DNA from: Myotis daubentonii
Taxonomy: Eukaryota; Chordata; Mammalia; Chiroptera; Vespertilionidae
Length of the DNA: 64,000 bases
Direction: 5' to 3'
Assembly: GCF_963259705.1 (NCBI RefSeq)
Contig: NC_081851.1
Location: forward strand, 9,825,645-9,889,644
The notes under the pieces were generated by a model that did no database searches, was not told the DNA's origin, and worked only from the letters and a program-made list of their open reading frames with translations. The number at the start of each line of letters is the position of its first letter. The stretch's first letter is position 1. This document shows positions 1-12,026 of the stretch, piece after piece. The translations under genes and the position numbers were made by a program.

Positions 1-2679
1 TGCAGAACACGGAGAGGGTAGTAATTGCCGAGCCCAGCGGCTGGACTCTACAGCTTGAACTTGTGTACAGCTACATTCTTGTCACAAAGACCTGCTCAGA
101 TTTGATTTCTAGTTGAATCTTGTGTGTAAAGAAAACTTGAACATAAGCAGATACTTTTAGATAATATAAGAATTTAAAATATAAAGTTTTGCCTGTGAAT
201 CAATTAAGAAAATATTTTGAGGAAGAAGTGACTTTTTTTTTAAAATGTTCTCTTTGCTAAATCTGAAATCAAAGATAAAATGTCCAAGAATCCTGGCCAT
301 GGATGTAACTTACATAGAGTATTGCGAACCAGCTGAAATCAGCTCTACCTACTTGAGGTGCATTGGTTCCGGGCCTCTGGCTCTATTCGGCAGTAAGTGG
401 ACCATATGCCTGGATACTAAGTGTGTGCTGTTGTCAGGCATGAAGAGCAAAGACTAAGAGATTGAACTCTGGTCTTTCAACCCAATGGGTGCCATAGTGC
501 CCTCGTTCCTGCGCTCTTTGCGTGGCACGTGACCACACGTCCTGTTTTAAGCGTGCCAGTGCTCTCTGAAAGGGCAGTGTCTGCAACACCGGAGAGGGTA
601 TTTTAAGGGTGACAGGTTCCAGTCGGTAGTAAGGCATATGCCACTTCCTGGAGTAATGTGCCAAAGCACTTCATTTGAACACATTGTTCCCCTTTTCATT
701 ATATATCACATGGTAGGCACTCAATAAATATTGGATAAATTGAATTGATTTGATAAACAAACCTCAACTCAACTATAAGTAAATAAGTATTCTATAGTAA
801 TTATTATCCACAGACTTTAAGGAAAATAATTTTAAATGTCTTTCTAATAGATTAATTTGTGTTTTTTATTTTCCAATATTGATACCTATTATTAATCACC
901 AACGGATATAGCTGCAGATTTATGAAATTATTGAGATTTGGCGAGTTACATTGACAATACAAGCCTAGATTTTTATCCCATATGAGAACTTCCAGTGGGT
1001 AATAAAGTATTTTTAAAAATCAAATTAACAAAAAAATCAAAATTCTGAATGATTTCAGAAGGAAGAAGCAGAATGACAATTCTCTTAAGGTGAAAAAAAG
1101 TCTACAAATGAAATACTCATTCATTCATATCCACATAAAAGAAGGAAGGGAGGAGGGAAAGGAAGGGAGGGAGGGAGAGAAGGAAGCAGCCCTGTGAGGA
1201 GGGGCTGTGTTCTGGAGGTGCGATGGTGCGGGTGGGCGCTGACGTCTGTTTTCATTTTTACTTGTCTTGTCCAATTTAATAGATTATCTATGGCAAGATT
1301 TCATCAGTGTTGACTCAAGTCCACCAAAAGGATTTAGAACCCCTTTACCAATGCATGGTGGGCCGTTTTAAATGGAAATTAGATGTAAAGTCACATTCCA
1401 GGGTCAGGTGAGCAGAAGGAAATAACTGCTAAGACCCTAATATAAATGTTTAAGTTGAAGAAAAGCACTCTTTTTTGTTGTTGCTTTTTGGTTGATTTTA
1501 GACAAAGTATTTCTCCTAGCTCAACTTTGTTTTCTAATAAAATGTGTAACTAGTTCCCGAAGTTGGGGTTAGGCTGGTTGTGTGGCCCTTTCATCCAGTT
1601 TTGCACACTCCTAGTCACCTTGCCCATTTGTAGGTCCACAAAAATCCTACAAGGAGGAATGAGAAAACATGCCTATTGAACAGGTGATCTTCTAAAAAAT
1701 TAGAAAATTCTGCTACCAACAGAAAAAGAACTTGACGAAGCTGTTGGGTGTTGAGCAAAAGTTCACAAAACTAAGCAGAGCAGCCGTGAAATGCGTGCTC
1801 CCCCCCCCCCCCGCCCATCCCCATTGGGCAGGCTGCTCCTTAGATTAGCATCTCTGTGTATGGCCTACAGAGTTAATGCGCCATCTTTTCCGTGGTTTGA
1901 TGAAGACTCCCGCGCCCTGAAGATATGAATTGCTATAATTCCTAAATCAAACAGCATTCAATTCCACTCCCGACCACTGCAGGGTAATAAGACCGGTATT
2001 TCTTATTTTAATTAGTCATTTTATACTTCTAACAACTTCTTTGACAATCTTGGATTACTTGTTTGTTTATATGTGATAAAAGCCATGTTGGGCTAAAAAT
2101 ATAAATGCTACATTTGAATGTCCATTTACATTTTAGTAGTTATAGAAATAATCTTTCTAAGCCTTTAGATTATAGCTTTTTATAGACACTGAATGCAATC
2201 ACCTAATCTATTTTAATATCACCCCTTTCAGCTGCCTCGTGAGCTATAACACAGCAGAGATATCAAGTTGATAATGCAAATTCAAGACAAAATGCCCGAC
2301 TCCTCATCAGACACTGTCATTTAGTTTGCAGAGAAATTTGCTTCTGACACTTGAAATTTTCAAGATAAATAAAAGTGAAGTGGCTACATGGACGGGCTGT
2401 GTTGTTATCGCACTTAAGCTCCCTAAGTGTGAAGACTTGCCCTTGTGCCCTGAACACAGGATCTTTAGACATAACATTTGCTCAATAAATATTTATCGAA
2501 TAAGTAAAAAATAAGTGGAGTTCATATCATGATTCAAAACTATTTTTTCACAAAGTGTATATGACACACAGTAGAGCATCCCTCAAACACACAAAACGTC
2601 TATTAGAACATGGAAGAGTTTATGGTTGCATACGTGGGTATGACAGATACTCATCCTTTGACCATTGAGAGAGCTCTAT
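1..2679. other. Unannotated AT-rich DNA, no gene seen
   Basis: No open frame here has codon structure, splice context or a family match that I recognise; the longest frames are 60-76 codons and look like chance. It holds a GA-rich purine stretch (about 1141-1190) and a C homopolymer with one interruption (about 1801-1813). The remainder is AT-rich, single-copy-looking sequence. Confidence 0.6.
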
Positions 2680-2830
2680 TTATATACGTCCCACATATTA
2701 CATGCCCACTATGTGTTATACTCCATGTCACGTTTGTAATCAATTGGTTCTTAGCATAAGCATATGAAGGGGATTAAACTCGGCGTGTTACAGGAATGAA
2801 GCAACATGGACAAGTGACATGGTGGAAAAA
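2680..2830 (+). repeat. Possible MIR SINE relic
   Basis: A stretch reading like the MIR core (a CACTATGTG-type segment, then a weak match to the later part with GAATGAAGCAACATGGACAAGTGACATGG). The match is from memory and strongly diverged; it could be chance. Confidence 0.3.
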
Positions 2831-2974
2831 AGATTCCTCTCTGTGTCTGGAATCCGTCCATCTCCCTGTAACCTGCACCACCTAATTAGGAAATACAAAA
2901 GTAGTTTTGCTTCAACACACAACAAATTTAGGAAACTGGCTTCTTGACAATAAACAACATGTTTCAAAACCTTT

Positions 2975-3185
2975 GGGGCCAGGCCAGTGTGGCTAAGGGG
3001 TTGAGCATTGACCCATAAGCCAGAAGGTCAGGGTTCAATTCTCCGTCAGGGCACGTGTCTGGGTGTGGGCTTGATCAGCCGTGTGGGGCATGCCAGAGGC
3101 AGCTGGTCAATGATTCTCTCTCATCACTGATGTTTCTCTCTCTCCCCCTCTCCCTTCCTCTCTCTCAAATATATATGTGAAAGCA
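2975..3185 (+). mobile_element. Ves SINE (tRNA-derived), diverged
   Basis: The tRNA-like head (GGCCAGTGTGGCTAAGGGGTTGAGCATTGACC, then a B-box-like GGTTCAATTC) is followed by the Ves body with AGGGCACGTGTCTGGGTG, GAGGCAGCTGGTCAATGATT and the typical TCTCTCTC/CCCTC-rich tail. Ves SINEs are RNA polymerase III retroposons moved by L1 and are characteristic of vesper bats. This copy is diverged and has an A-poor tail, suggesting an older insertion. Confidence 0.85.
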
Positions 3186-3199
3186 AAACAAACAAAAAG

Positions 3200-3539
3200 A
3201 CCATTTGAGAATATGTGAGAATGAGAGCTGTGTGCCTTTTAAAGCATCCAGGTTTGACCCACCACGCTGCCAGCAGCGTGGTGGGGCATTCCCCACCCCT
3301 GGGTCCACAGTTAGCAAGGAATGCCGGCTCTCTCCAATTCTGGGACCCTAGATGTCATGCTGGGCATAGGCCGCCTGACTCAGATCCAGCCCCTCCGAGC
3401 GTTTCAGTGCTGGCTCAAAGGCCATTACAAAATCTGAAATCAAAACAGCTACAATATGTATGTTCCTCAAAATTAGAAGTGCTGAGGAGAGAAAAGAAGG
3501 CTGTATTTCCTCAACACGAAATGCTTTTCAGTATTACAG

Positions 3540-3595
<56 letters not shown>

Positions 3596-4935
3596 CTATT
3601 CTTTAGCCCCTGTTAGCAACCTGGAATTGGAACCAAAGCTCTAGTGCCAGCGCCTCCACTCAGCAGTGTGTGGCTTTAGCAGGGACTTACATTCCCTAAA
3701 TCGGGATGTTCTTTCTTCTGATGAAACTGCAACACAGAAGCAAATGCAAGTGGAACTGCTGGGCCATCCAGTCCGCCGCCCTCTGACTGCCAAACTGCAA
3801 CCCCTGGACACTCAGTGACTCTCTGAGGTTCCGGGGGGCACTCAGTACCTCGCAGCCCTGAGACTCCGAACTGTATCTTCAGTTAACATCCATCCTGTTC
3901 TCAAATTCCTAAAGGAACCTTTTACAAAGAAAGGACGCATGAGTCATCACTGTGAGCATATCGGACACCAAGAAACACAGCTTCCAGAACGGATGCTTGA
4001 ACGTCGTTACTCCACAAACCTTGGAAAGGTTTGACTTAGTTCCAGGCACAAAGGTTTGACTTAGAATAAAAGTGGCTGCTTGTCAACCATGAGGACCACA
4101 GATGCGGCCAAACACTCTAAAACCAGGTATGAAAAGTTAGATACGGAGCCCGCTCGCAGGGGATGGCAAATGCAGGGGTCCTGCGTGTCAGGTGGCGTCC
4201 CATGCACGGGCATGAGGGAGGGCGTCTAGGGAGAGGATGCCAGTGAGAGAGAGGAGACCGGGATGGGGCCCAGGGGCAGGCTCACTGGGCGCAGCAGGGG
4301 CAAGCCAGGTAGGAGGGAGAGGGAGAGGGTCACACGGTCCAGGAGTGCCAGGGCTGCCAGAGCTGCCGAGCCGCTGAAGGCTGAGGGAGGGCACAGAGGA
4401 GAACAGCACCTGCATGTGACAGGCTTGGCAAGAACACAGTGCAGGGCACAGGCACCCCTGTGGGCCGAGGAGGACCCACAGGAGCGAGGGAGACAGCGTG
4501 CGGCCACTGCAGTCACACTTGGAATGAATGCCTGAGGAGGCCATCTGGAAATGCCTGGCTTTATCTTTGAATTTGGATTTCCTAAGTGAAATCTGATGGG
4601 ACAATAGAGCGTGCACCAGGGGATTGGCACCTCAGCTCCACTGCGTCCCATCTCCGCCAGTGTCCCCCGGAGCTGGAGTCCTGGTCACCCGTTGCCAGGA
4701 CACAGCACCCACCCTCCTCTTACCCCCCAACCCTGTGCCGGGCCCTGACTGGCCTCTGACCTCCTGCCTCCCCAGTTGCCAGTCTCCATCACATTGGCCG
4801 AGGGGTAGGGGCAGTTTCCATCACTGTCCTCGACCTTGTCTGGGCCTGGGCAAGGGCGTGGGGAGTGTGGCCTGGGTCGGTAACATGCCCTTTGATGCCT
4901 CCAGACAGGGGAGGATGGCCACCCACCTCACGGAG
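3200..4935. other. Unannotated region with a GT microsatellite; GC-rich second half
   Basis: No convincing gene. Open frames of 90-142 codons at 4188-4651 overlap on both strands in a GC-rich stretch and show no domain, so I treat them as compositional. A (GT)n tract lies at 3542-3588. Confidence 0.5.
3542..3588 (+). repeat. (GT)n microsatellite
   Basis: About 23 uninterrupted GT dinucleotides, ending in TATGTGTG. Simple sequence, likely polymorphic in length. Confidence 0.97.
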
Positions 4936-5155
4936 CTCTGAGTGGGTTCCTCAGCGGGGTCACTGCGCCCACCTACAGCCAGGCCTGGGAGACCTCCCAG
5001 CACCCAGGCTGTGCTCTCTGAAGGCTCTCTTCCACCTGGGCTGAGGCTGTCACCCTGGGAGGGGATATTGACTCCCCTGCTCTTGCAGGCCTTGCCTTTT
5101 CATGTATATTGGGCCCTGGACTTATGTCGCCAGCCTAGCGAAGGCAATGCCATTA
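4936..5155 (+). repeat. Left arm of a ~215-bp inverted repeat
   Basis: This segment, from GGGTTCCTCAG to CCAGCCTAGCGAAGGCAAT, recurs as its reverse complement at 6400-6606. Shared blocks include CAGCACCCAGGCTGTGCTCT, CTGGGAGGGGATA and CTTGCCTTTTCATGT. By eye the arms agree at roughly 85% over their length, with one insertion of about 10 bases in this arm. The arms flank the minisatellite and the SPIN insertion. It could be an inverted duplication, or two copies of an uncatalogued repeat that landed in opposite orientation. Confidence 0.85.
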
Positions 5156-5230
5156 GAAAGCTCACCTTAGAAAAGGAGCAGAGCAACTGGGCAGGAGCCA
5201 ACAGAAAATGGAAGGCTGAGCACAGCTGGC

Positions 5231-6300
5231 CATTCTCTAGGCTGAGGCACTCAGTGCTGATGTGCATGGGACATTGGTCATTCTCTGGGGGAGGCGCTCA
5301 GTGCTGGTGTGTGAGTGACATTGGTCATTCTCTGGGGAAGAGGCGCTCAGTGCTGGTGTGTGGGGGACATTGGTAATTCTCTGGGGGAAGCGCTCAGTGC
5401 TGGTGTGTAAGGGACATTGGTCATTCTCTGGGCGAGGCACTCAGTGCTGGTGTGTGAGGGACATTGGTCATTCTCTGGGGGAGAGGCGCTCAGTGCTGAT
5501 GTGCATGGGACATTGGTCATTCTCTGGGGGAGGCTCTCAGTCTGATGTGCATGGGACATTGGTCATTCTCTGGGGGAGGCGCTCAGTGCTGATGTGCATG
5601 GGACATTGGTCATTCTCTGGGGGAGGCGCTCAGTGCTGGTGTGTGGGGGACATTGGTCATTCTCTGGGGGAGGCACTCAGTGTGCTGGTTTGTGTGGGGG
5701 ACATTGGTCATTCTCTGGGGGAAGCGCTCAGTGCTGGTGTGTAAGGGACATTGGTCATTCTCTGGGCGAGGCGCTCAGTGCTGGTGTGTGAGGGACATTG
5801 GTCATTCTCTGGGGGAGAGGCACTCAGTGCTGGTGTGTGGGGGACATTGGTCATTCTCTGGGGGAGGCGCTCAGTGCTGGTGTGTGTGGGACATTGGTCA
5901 TTCTCTAGGGACATGGTTCTCAACCTTTCTAATGCCGCAGCCCTTTACTACAGTTCCTCATGTTGCGGCGACCCCCAACCATAAAATTATTTTCATTGCT
6001 ACTCCAGAACTGTAATTTTGCTACTGTTATTAATCGCAATGTAAATATCTGATATGCAGGATGTATTTTCATGGTTACAAATTCAACATCATTAAAGCAT
6101 AGTGATTAATCACAAAAACAATATGTGTGTTTTCTGATGGTCTTAGATGACCCCTGTGAAAGGGTCGTTCAACCACCAAGGGGGTCGCGACCCACAGGTT
6201 GAGAACCGCTGCTCTAAGGGGAGAGGTGCTCAGTGTGCTGGTGTGTGGGGGGCATTGGTTATTCTCTAGGGGGAGGCACTAAGTGTGCTGGTGGGGGAGG
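5231..6300 (+). repeat. Minisatellite, ~47-bp unit, interrupted by SPIN
   Basis: Head-to-tail units of about 47 bases contain GCGCTCAGTGCTGGTGTGT followed by GGGACATTGGTCATTCTCTGG. About 14 units fill 5231-5911 and about two more resume at 6212-6300 after a SPIN transposon. Units differ by short indels (GAG added, CT lost) and by GGTGTGTG/GATGTGCA variants, giving higher-order variation. The overlapping repetitive open frames on both strands follow from the tandem structure and are not genes. Confidence 0.95.
5912..6211 (-). mobile_element. SPIN non-autonomous hAT transposon, copy 1
   Basis: The element runs from a slightly damaged left terminus (CATGGTTCTCAACCTTTC, one base lost from CAGTGG) to AGGTTGAGAACCGCTG, the imperfect inverted terminal repeat of the SPIN family. 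Internal landmarks are GGTCGCGACCC and GAAAGGGTCGTTC. Flanks CTCTAGGG (left) and CTCTAAGG (right) look like an 8-bp hAT target duplication made inside a minisatellite unit. It has no coding capacity. SPIN elements are known in vesper bats and a scattered set of other tetrapods, a pattern explained by horizontal transfer. Confidence 0.93.
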
Positions 6301-6399
6301 GGGCATGTTGAATACAGGAGCAAGGGGCAAGGGCACTGCAGGTGAGGAGGCCTTTAGAAAGCAAGAGCATCTGAAGGCGGGACCTGTGGACCTCAGCTG

Positions 6400-6606
6400 G
6401 CACTAGGGATTGCCTTCGCTAGGCTGGCTACGTAAGTCTGCAGGACCTAATACACATGAAAAGGCAAGCCCTGCCAGGGCAGGGGAATCCGTATCCCCTC
6501 CCAGGGGGACAGCCTCAGGTCGGGTGGAAGAGAGCACAGCCTGGGTGCTGGAAGGTCCCCCAGGCCAGGCTGGAGGTGGGTGCAATGACCTGACTGAGGA
6601 ACCCAC
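6400..6606 (-). repeat. Right arm of the inverted repeat
   Basis: This is the reverse complement of the 4936-5155 arm: it begins ATTGCCTTCGCTAGGCTGG and ends near AGGAACCCACTGAG. The arms are about 1.24 kb apart at their inner edges. Open frames in the two arms share short peptide blocks only because the DNA is related; nothing indicates a gene. Confidence 0.85.
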
Positions 6607-7060
6607 TGAGGAAAAGAGAGTGCACAGGTGCCTGTAGATGTATGAGGTTGGTGGTGAGATGATGCAGTAGGCAGAATCTGCCAGCTTCGGTGTAAAGGAC
6701 ATATAAAAGCTAGCCGTAGGCGCAGTGAGGTGTGGCAGACACGCAGGCCCCATAACAGAGATCAGGAGAACTAGAGGCTGTGGCAGAGGAGACAGTCTCC
6801 GCAGACTACTTGTCACAAGGGAAGGGGTTGGTATGTTTATCTGCTCCTCTGTGCTGTCTCTCAGGCTGGAGAGGATGTGTGTTCCAGGAGAGGAGAAGTC
6901 ATGCTCTTTCCCCGGCTTTGCCCCACGCATGGAGCCTGGCTCCCTGTGCAACTCCGTAACAGTTGTGGGAGGGAGGTGAGGAGGGAGAGAGGAGTCAGGA
7001 ATGATAGCCTGATGCAATCATTATCCACACTCGGTCTATGTCTCCTAGAAAAAAATGTGC
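6607..7060. other. Unannotated DNA
   Basis: I see no gene or recognised repeat. The open frames in this interval overlap one another on both strands and carry no motif. Confidence 0.5.
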
Positions 7061-7062
7061 AC

Positions 7063-7270
7063 TTGCCCAGCCGGTGTTGCTCAATGGTTGAGCATCAACC
7101 TATGAACCAGGAAGTTACAGTTCGATTCCCGATCAGGGCACATGCCCAGGTTGCAGACTCAGTCCCCAGTAGGGGTCATGCAGGAGGCAGCTGATCAAGG
7201 ATTCTCTCTCATCATTGATGTTTCTATCTCTCCTTCCCTCTTCCTTCCTCTCTGAAATAAATTAAAAATA
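7063..7270 (+). mobile_element. Ves SINE
   Basis: tRNA-like head (GCCCAGCCGGTGTTGCTCAATGG, B-box GTTCGATTCC), body with CAGGGCACATGCCCAGGTTG and GGAGGCAGCTGATCAAGG, and a TCTCTCTCATCATTGATGTTTC-type tail running into an A/T-rich end. Plus orientation, moderately diverged. Confidence 0.9.
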
Positions 7271-10049
7271 TATTGGGGGAAAAATAAAACAAGAAAAATT
7301 GTGTACTTGACCAGATAATCAGAACATAGTGTGCACCTTTGTATATTGATGGATGTGCTAAATAGGATTCCACCCTGGGCTGACCTCCCCGCCTTCCTGC
7401 GCCACTGCTTTATCTTCTTACCCTTCTGGAGTTGGGTAGTGCCTCCTTTTGACCATTCCCTCTCTCGGTTTGCAGTTCTATCTTCTCCTGAGGAGGCTGT
7501 CCCTCTCACTAGCAGGGATTGTCTTTCCTCCCAGTGGTGACTGGGCAGCATGTCAAAGACCAGGCAAGAGAAGAAGGTAATTACCAGGACTAAGTTCAGC
7601 CCCTCCCCCAGATCAATAGCCTGAGCCACCTCAGCATGCCCACGGGGCAGATACTTCTGCTGGGCTAAAGGCAAAGGTTCTGGTCTTGAGTAGGATGTTT
7701 TAGATCCAACATAGAAAGCTTCTGGGGAGTCCCAGCTAAAGTCTGCATTCCGTGTGGTGATATGCAGTCAAGGCAACCAGCCTCACAACGACTAACAAGG
7801 GTGGGAACATTTAGTGTCTTCAGGACACTCATGCTGCCGGTCCTCTCCATGCAGCCCTCCTCTGAGGTCAACTAGAGACCAGGGTCATTCTCCCATTTTT
7901 TCTGTAAAGAAACTGAGGCATAATATGTGAAATGACGCATAGATCCTGATGATGAAGAACACTCTCCAAATTTACAAAACGCCTTGACGCCTGTGGTTTC
8001 ATTTGAGTTCCATAGCAACTACAGAAGTTGATCTAGACAGGTATGACTTGCATATTATGGAACTCAGAAGGGCTAATGCTGCAGGGCTGGTTAAGTGGTA
8101 ATGAGAACCCAATCATCGGGTTTCTATTTTAGTGCCGTTTGAATCCATCACCTTCACAACCAAAGAGAGTCCCAGTCCCATGGTCGACTGCTCCAGACCC
8201 CGAGGGAACAACTGTTCAGTCCCTGGGGACGGGCACCCCTTCACTCGGAAACAAGGTCTACTCCTTCCGCCACAGGCCTAAGAGTTGGTGGGGAAAAGGA
8301 TAGTGGCCTCAAAAGGAAAAGAAATGAAAATAGGTTTGTAAGAACTGAATCTCAAAGGGAAATGGTTAAAATCCAAGTCTGTCTTGTTTCATATAAGTCT
8401 CCTGGATGGGCGCAGTGAATACATAGACATAAAACCAAGAGAAACGGCCCAGAGCCCAGGGCTGTTCCCAGACAGGGTGTGAATAGAGGCATCAGGGAGG
8501 GACGCTGCCATCGAACCAGGTGCAGAGACTGACCTGACGCAGCAGCAACCTCGGGATGGCTTTCCTGGCCCCAAAAGCTTGCCTTCGTGGGTACTTCCCT
8601 CCATAAAAACAAGATCAAAAATTATATTTCCCAACTGTGTTGATTTAAAGACAAGGCTATTAATATTATGTATTAAACATTTTACTTGATCCAAAAGTTT
8701 ATTTTTTTCTGAATTTAAGAAAAATGAACACATTTTTGAATCCCTAAAAGCACTGGGGACTAGGCACTGTGCCGGCCTTCTGCCCTCCTCGCTCCCTGGC
8801 CTCGAAGCTCCAGGCCTCCCCAAGCCACACTCTCTGCCACATTTCCTATTGCTCTTGGCTCTTAGGTTTCAGTTTTCAAAACTGATAACTGATCACACTC
8901 ATGTCACATGTAAGATCAAAGAAGAAAAACTTCTGTTTCTTCTCTATAATGTCAGGGAATTCTCAAATCTCCAGCTATGATTTAATCTCCCTGCTTTGTG
9001 AAGCTTCCAAGAATTGAGCTGTCACCAAATATGTTAGTTCTACAAATACCTGTAAGTCCCTGCGCTCCCCCTCCAGCTGTTACAATAAATGGACAAACTC
9101 AAGGAAAACCAAAACCTGGCGCGGTTTTCCTGACGCAATGATGGATGACTGATTTCTATTTCTCTTTCCCTCCCCTGTATGTATTTGGCTGCAACTACCT
9201 CCCTCTTGTTTTTGGCCCATGGGTAGAGTATGCAGTTGCCAATGTAGAGAAATGGAGCTCGGTTTTCATGCCTTGGAATCCACTATGTACTCAGCCCTGA
9301 GCCTTTTGAGATTTAGCCATAATTAGCTGTAATGTGTTTATGGGGCCAAGAGAATTTAAAACACGCAAGACATGAGTCAGGAAAGGATGATATCAAAACC
9401 CATATTTATTCTGGATTTTAGTCTAATCTCATCAGGTTCCACACACATCATTGTTTTTCTTCAATATTAGCATTGCAGGGAGAACCGGTGAAATCCCCAC
9501 AGAATTGATACATTCAGGCCCACACCCAACCGTTTCAGATTCCATATGGAGGAATTATGTTCCCTGAACTCACAAGCTAGATATGGGCTCAGCCCTAGAA
9601 GGTCAGGTTTGGTTTTCCTTTCACTTGGCTAACAACCCAGTAAATATTTGCTCTCATGATCAAAAATTATTTGAGATATATGTGAGCATATGGAATGCCA
9701 AAACCAAGGCATGCGGTGAAAAGCCATGACACAGAAGCAGCTGTGACCTTGAGAAGCTGCCTTCACTCTGCTGTCAGTAGATCCATCTGGAATAAACTTC
9801 GCACACCATGGGTCCAAGCCTATGCTGTGTCAAGGACCCCTTGTGAATTTTTGTCATTTCCATAGCTCATAAACACTTTTTTAAAAAAGTAAGCCTAAAC
9901 TGGCTTCAGAGAGCAGCAAAGTAGGAAAGAATTGCACAGTGTAATCTGAAAACCTCCAAGAAAATATTCTTCCCCAAAGAGATACCAACCTATACTCAGC
10001 TAGGTCCCCACACCTCAGACTTACCATCATGTCAAGATTTCATCATGTA
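7271..10049. other. Unannotated DNA with a possible MIR relic
   Basis: No recognisable gene. About 7985-8150 reads like a decayed MIR core. Overlapping frames at 7195-7674 and 8389-8823 show no domain or codon signature. The rest looks single copy. Confidence 0.45.
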
Positions 10050-10413
10050 GACTATTATTTAGTCTTAAGAGAGATTTAGGTGTTCACAAATGCTACAACA
10101 TGGATGACCCTGAGGACATCATCCGAAGTGAAATACGCCAGGCATAAAAACACACAAATGCTATGTACTTTCACTACATGAGGTACATAAAAGTAGTTAA
10201 ATTCAGAGACGGGAAGTACAATGGTGGTTACCGGTGGAGTTATTATTTAGTTGAGAAAGAGTTTCAGTTTGTGAAGATGCAAAAGTTCTGTGGATGGCTG
10301 ACAGTGATGGTTGCACAACAATGTGAATGCACTTAATCCCATTGAGCTGTACACTTAAAAACAGTTCAGATGGTCAATTTTTAATTATTTTACCACAATA
10401 AAAAATATTCCTT
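10050..10413 (+). mobile_element. Old L1 3'-end fragment
   Basis: The sequence reads like the end of an ancient mammalian L1: ACATGGATGACCCTGAGGACAT, AAGTGAAATACGCCAG, then a 3' UTR with AATGGTGGTTACC, TGTACACTTAAAAACAGTT and an AATAAAAAAT end. The plus strand is the sense strand. No usable reading frame remains. Confidence 0.8.
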
Positions 10414-10739
10414 TGAACTTTTCTCCAACAAGCCTTTATTACAATACAAATGTGTTTCCTCAGGCAGCTTAGATATCAGCAGCCACTAATATGTGGAAGC
10501 AAGATTCGTAGCCTGGAGTCCATGGCTCCTGGCTCCAGCTGGAGAGCGGAGGCTCTATCAAAGGAATGCAAAATGATTGTGTGTAAGAAAGAGAAGATGA
10601 AATGTTTTCTAGGGGAGGGGCCGTAATTTCTATTGGAGTCTGAGTCTCAACCCACCCCCCACCGGCCCCAAATAAAGCCCCAATCTTACAGGTCATTAGC
10701 TTGTCTTTGAAATAAAAGTAAAGTCACAGTAACAAACAT
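10414..10739. other. Unannotated DNA
   Basis: About 320 bases with no recognised gene or repeat. Confidence 0.4.
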
Positions 10740-11444
10740 CATAATGGTATTATTGTCACCCCCTATGTGTAAGGCACTCATCAATGCATTTTCACTCTGT
10801 TACTTTAAATTATTCCTAAAATGCCCCTACACAGGAGCTGATAGGCTTTTTCAAGATTTAAATTCTTTTATTAATGGTAGTAAAATATGCATAATATAAA
10901 AGTTGCTATTTTAACTATTTTTATGTTTACAGTTCAGCAGAATTAAGTACATTCACATTGTTGTACAACCATCACCAACATCCATCCACAGAACTTTTGC
11001 ATCTTCCCAAACTGAAACTCTCTCCATTAAACAGTAACTTCCGATTCTCCCCTTCCTGCCCCCTGGCAACCACCCTCTTACTATCTGTCTCTATGAATTT
11101 GACTACTCTAAGTGTCTCATGTAAGTGGAATCATACAGCATCTGTTTTTTTTTTTTTTATGACTGGCTTAATTCACTTAGTATAATGTCCTTAAGTTTCA
11201 CCCATGTTGTATCATGTGATAGATTTGTTTTGCCTTTTTAAGAGTGAATAATTTTCCATTGGAGGTACATACTACACATTGTTTATCCATTCATCCACTG
11301 ATGAACATTTGAGTTGCTTCCACCTTTTGACTATTGTGAATCATGCTGCATAGAACTTGGGTCTTTAAATAGAAACTGCTAGTTTTATTTCGATTTTACA
11401 TATGAAGACACAGGCACAGAAAATGAAATTACTTAACATATTAA
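10740..11444 (+). repeat. MIR SINE split by an L1 fragment
   Basis: The MIR-like left part (about 10740-10854, CTATGTGTAAGGCACTCATC) and right part (about 11366-11444, ATTTTACATATGAAGACACAGGCACAGAAAATG) would join into one MIR. Between them lies a minus-strand old L1 3' UTR piece. The interpretation is an ancient MIR later invaded by L1. Confidence 0.5.
10855..11365 (-). mobile_element. Old L1 3' UTR fragment
   Basis: Read on the minus strand this is typical L1 3' UTR. The plus strand shows TTGTACAACCATCACCAACATCC, CTGGCAACCACC, GAATCATACAG and CCATTCATCCACTGATGAACATTTG, which are landmarks of mammalian L1 3' regions in reverse. The short open frame at 10958-11185 has no meaning in it. Confidence 0.8.
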
Positions 11445-11773
11445 ATGGTGACAAACTGAAAGCTTTTCCTCTAAGATCAGGAACAAGACAGTGATGCCCA
11501 TCTCACCACTCTTATTCAACATACTCCTTTAGTAAAAACATCCAAATTTGAAATGAAGAAGTAAAATTGCCACTTTTTGAAGATGACATGACTACTTGTA
11601 TAGAAAATCTTACAGACTCCACTAGAAAACTATCAGAAACAATAAGTAAATACAGTGAGGTTTCAGGATTTAAAAAAATCAGTGAACAAAAATCCATTTC
11701 ATTCTTATATATTAAAAATGAAATTTCAGAAAAAAAAGAAGTGAATGAAAATAATTATTTTTGCAATTGCAAC

Positions 11774-11784
11774 AAAAAGAATAA
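11774..11784 (+). repeat. Target-site duplication of the younger L1, left copy
   Basis: AAAAAGAATAA here is repeated exactly at 17039-17049, immediately after the L1 A-tail. The sequence fits the A-rich preference of L1 endonuclease. Confidence 0.8.
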
Positions 11785-12026
11785 CACGGGGAAAGGCGGA
11801 GGACTCCTGGAGAAAGGGGACTGTTGGAGACAGCAGCTGGAATCTCTCCTGGAGTGCCATCTTGAGTGGCTGTTATTGGAAGCATATACATCCAAAGACC
11901 CACCATCCAGAGATTGGCTGCTAACCTGGAAACACCGGATCTGGAACAGCGTGACTACATGGAACCCTGCTTCTTCTCACAGAAAGAGAGAGAACTACAT
12001 AACCAAACACCTGGAGAAGAGAGATC

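Noticed and set aside
4188..4651. Overlapping 141-142 codon frames on the minus strand
   Set aside because: Opposing plus-strand frames are equally open in this GC-rich stretch, and the sequences show no motif.
5237..6015. Several repetitive open frames on both strands
   Set aside because: All arise from the 47-bp minisatellite, whose unit happens to lack stops in several frames; no domain or start context.
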